Below the pieces are notes generated by a model, which saw only the letters and a program-made list of their open reading frames with translations, searched no databases and was not told the origin of the DNA. The translations under genes were made by a program, and so were the position numbers. Of a stretch of 63,345 nt of DNA, positions 62,459 through 63,345 are shown piece by piece. The DNA lies in contig CAMCFT010000021.1 in NCBI GenBank assembly GCA_945874225.1, positions 1 to 63,345 of the forward strand. The letters run 5' to 3'. Positions within the stretch are counted from its first letter, which is position 1. Every line of letters begins with the position of its first letter. Source of the stretch: Flavobacterium psychrophilum (lineage in GTDB: Bacteria; Bacteroidota; Bacteroidia; Flavobacteriales; Flavobacteriaceae).

Positions 62459-63345
62459 ATGAATAACATTTCAACACCTATATTCAAAAAATTGACATTG
62501 CTAATTTTCTGCTTTGTTCTCCATTCTTTAACGGTCAATGCCCAAAAGAAAACAAACCTTGATGAAGGATGGAAGTTTCATTTTGGACACGCTGCTAACC
62601 CTGACAAGGATTTTAATTATGGTATCGCAACAATTTTTTCCAAATCCGGAGCTGCTGCGAATACAGCGATAGATCCAAAATTTATAGATAGCACCTGGGC
62701 TTCTGTAAATGTACCACACGATTGGGCTGTGGATTTACCATTTGAAAATTCAAGCAGTTTTGATGTGGAATCCCATGGCTTCAAACCGGTTGGCGGGTTA
62801 TTTCCCGAAACCAGCATTGGTTGGTATCGCAAACATTTTTTGGTTGCTAAAGAAGATTCGAAAGATCGTTTTCAGATTCAATTTGACGGTATCTATCGCA
62901 ATGCTTCCATCTGGATAAATGGTTTTTATGTGGGTACGAATAGGAGTGGCTATGTAGGAAAATCTTATGATGTAACCGATTATATTAATTTTGACAAAGA
63001 AAATATTTTGGTCGTGAGAGTTGATGCCACTCAATATGAAGGCTGGTTCTATGAAGGTGCCGGAATCTACAGACACGTATGGCTCAATCAGTATAGCAAC
63101 TTGCATATTCCTGAAGGCGGTTTATATGTAGTTCCAAATGTAAAAGGAAAAAATGCGGATGTGAATATCGAAACAACCGTTGAAAACAAAAATCTAAATG
63201 CTTCCCAATGTGTTGTTTATTCTTATATCACAGACAGAAACGGAAAAATAATAGCAAAAACTGGCGAACAAAAGCTAACCCTCGCAGTAAATGGTAAAGC
63301 TACAGTCAAACAAAAACTCAATATCAACAAGGTGCGATTATGGTC
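62459..63345 (+). CDS. GH2-family beta-galactosidase, cut off by window end
   Basis: At least 295 aa, no stop before the window ends. Signal peptide (LTLLIFCFVLHSLTVNAQ), then the N-terminal GH2 jelly roll: LDEGWKFHFG, ASVNVPHDWAVDLPF, IGWYRKHFLV, FDGIYRNASIWINGFYVG and YEGAGIYRHVWL. The catalytic Glu pair lies in the missing C-terminal part. GH2 enzymes of this type remove terminal beta-galactose from short galactan pieces, so it would act after the GH53 enzyme. It starts 7 bp after the galactanase stop and is likely cotranscribed. Confidence 0.9.
   Translation, partial: MNNISTPIFKKLTLLIFCFVLHSLTVNAQKKTNLDEGWKFHFGHAANPDKDFNYGIATIFSKSGAAANTAIDPKFIDSTWASVNVPHDWAVDLPFENSSSFDVESHGFKPVGGLFPETSIGWYRKHFLVAKEDSKDRFQIQFDGIYRNASIWINGFYVGTNRSGYVGKSYDVTDYINFDKENILVVRVDATQYEGWFYEGAGIYRHVWLNQYSNLHIPEGGLYVVPNVKGKNADVNIETTVENKNLNASQCVVYSYITDRNGKIIAKTGEQKLTLAVNGKATVKQKLNINKVRLW

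Overview
The window is very AT-rich and looks like a chromosomal stretch of a Flavobacterium-like member of the Bacteroidota. Signs of this are a type IX secretion C-terminal domain on a galactanase, promoters of the TAnnTTTG type, almost no Shine-Dalgarno sequences, and many small families that I know mainly from Flavobacteriaceae. Most of the window is accessory DNA, and only the last 4 kb (galactan use) looks like ordinary metabolism.

Left part, 1-25.2 kb: a defence-island-like region built of cassettes. (a) 46-4439: an unknown 525-aa protein and a 937-aa protein with two phospholipase-D-type HKD motifs. (b) 4770-13663: a secreted SH3 protein, a possibly DnaJ-like membrane protein, a membrane coiled-coil protein, an Hsp70, a fusion of a degenerate protein kinase to an AAA+ ATPase, a TerB-like protein and a small DUF6804-like membrane protein. 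(c) 20600-24276: McrB (with an EVE domain) and McrC. Each of these three plus-strand cassettes ends 3-29 bp before a copy of the same 49-60 bp sequence (4461-4520, 13667-13726, 24306-24354), which looks like a cassette-boundary element. Between (b) and (c) lie an array of nested palindromes, a DUF6943-like gene, a small phage-like minus-strand cluster with a DUF5675 protein, a nuclease, and two hypothetical genes, one of them bounded by attC-like inverted repeats. After (c) is a minus-strand array of short repeat proteins, partly decayed.

Middle, 26.3-47.2 kb: a vWA protein, a sigma factor and a TPR protein on the plus strand, then a minus-strand run of VanZ-like, L,D-transpeptidase and DNase-I-like genes and a second DUF6804 gene. 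Next is a ten-gene minus-strand operon (44031 down to 33053): HTH regulator, vWA-like lipoprotein, membrane protein, tubulin/FtsZ-like GTPase, 1124-aa Hsp70/actin-like ATPase, two membrane proteins, a MotA/ZorA-like channel protein, a MotB/ZorB-like protein with an OmpA-type C-terminus, and a retropepsin-like lipoprotein. It joins an ion-driven membrane motor pair to both an actin-fold and a tubulin-fold NTPase, and I do not recognise it as a named system. A second retropepsin gene (TPR-retropepsin) preceded by a truncated copy of the HTH gene lies just upstream. DUF6804 and retropepsin paralogues suggest that this locus and the Hsp70/pseudokinase locus belong to one broader family of systems.

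Right part, 47.3-59.4 kb: a Fic protein, then an apparent integrated element of about 10.8 kb (roughly 48537-59402). It carries a tyrosine recombinase, a type IIG restriction-modification gene with membrane and small proline-rich partners, and a set of small cargo genes (C-tail-anchored protein, Cys-rich protein, transglutaminase-like protein, lipoprotein). It ends in a degenerate tRNA-Arg(UCU) and is flanked by 72-bp direct repeats. From 59.5 kb to the end is a galactan locus: a GntR-type regulator facing a T9SS-exported GH53 endo-galactanase and a GH2 beta-galactosidase cut off by the window end.
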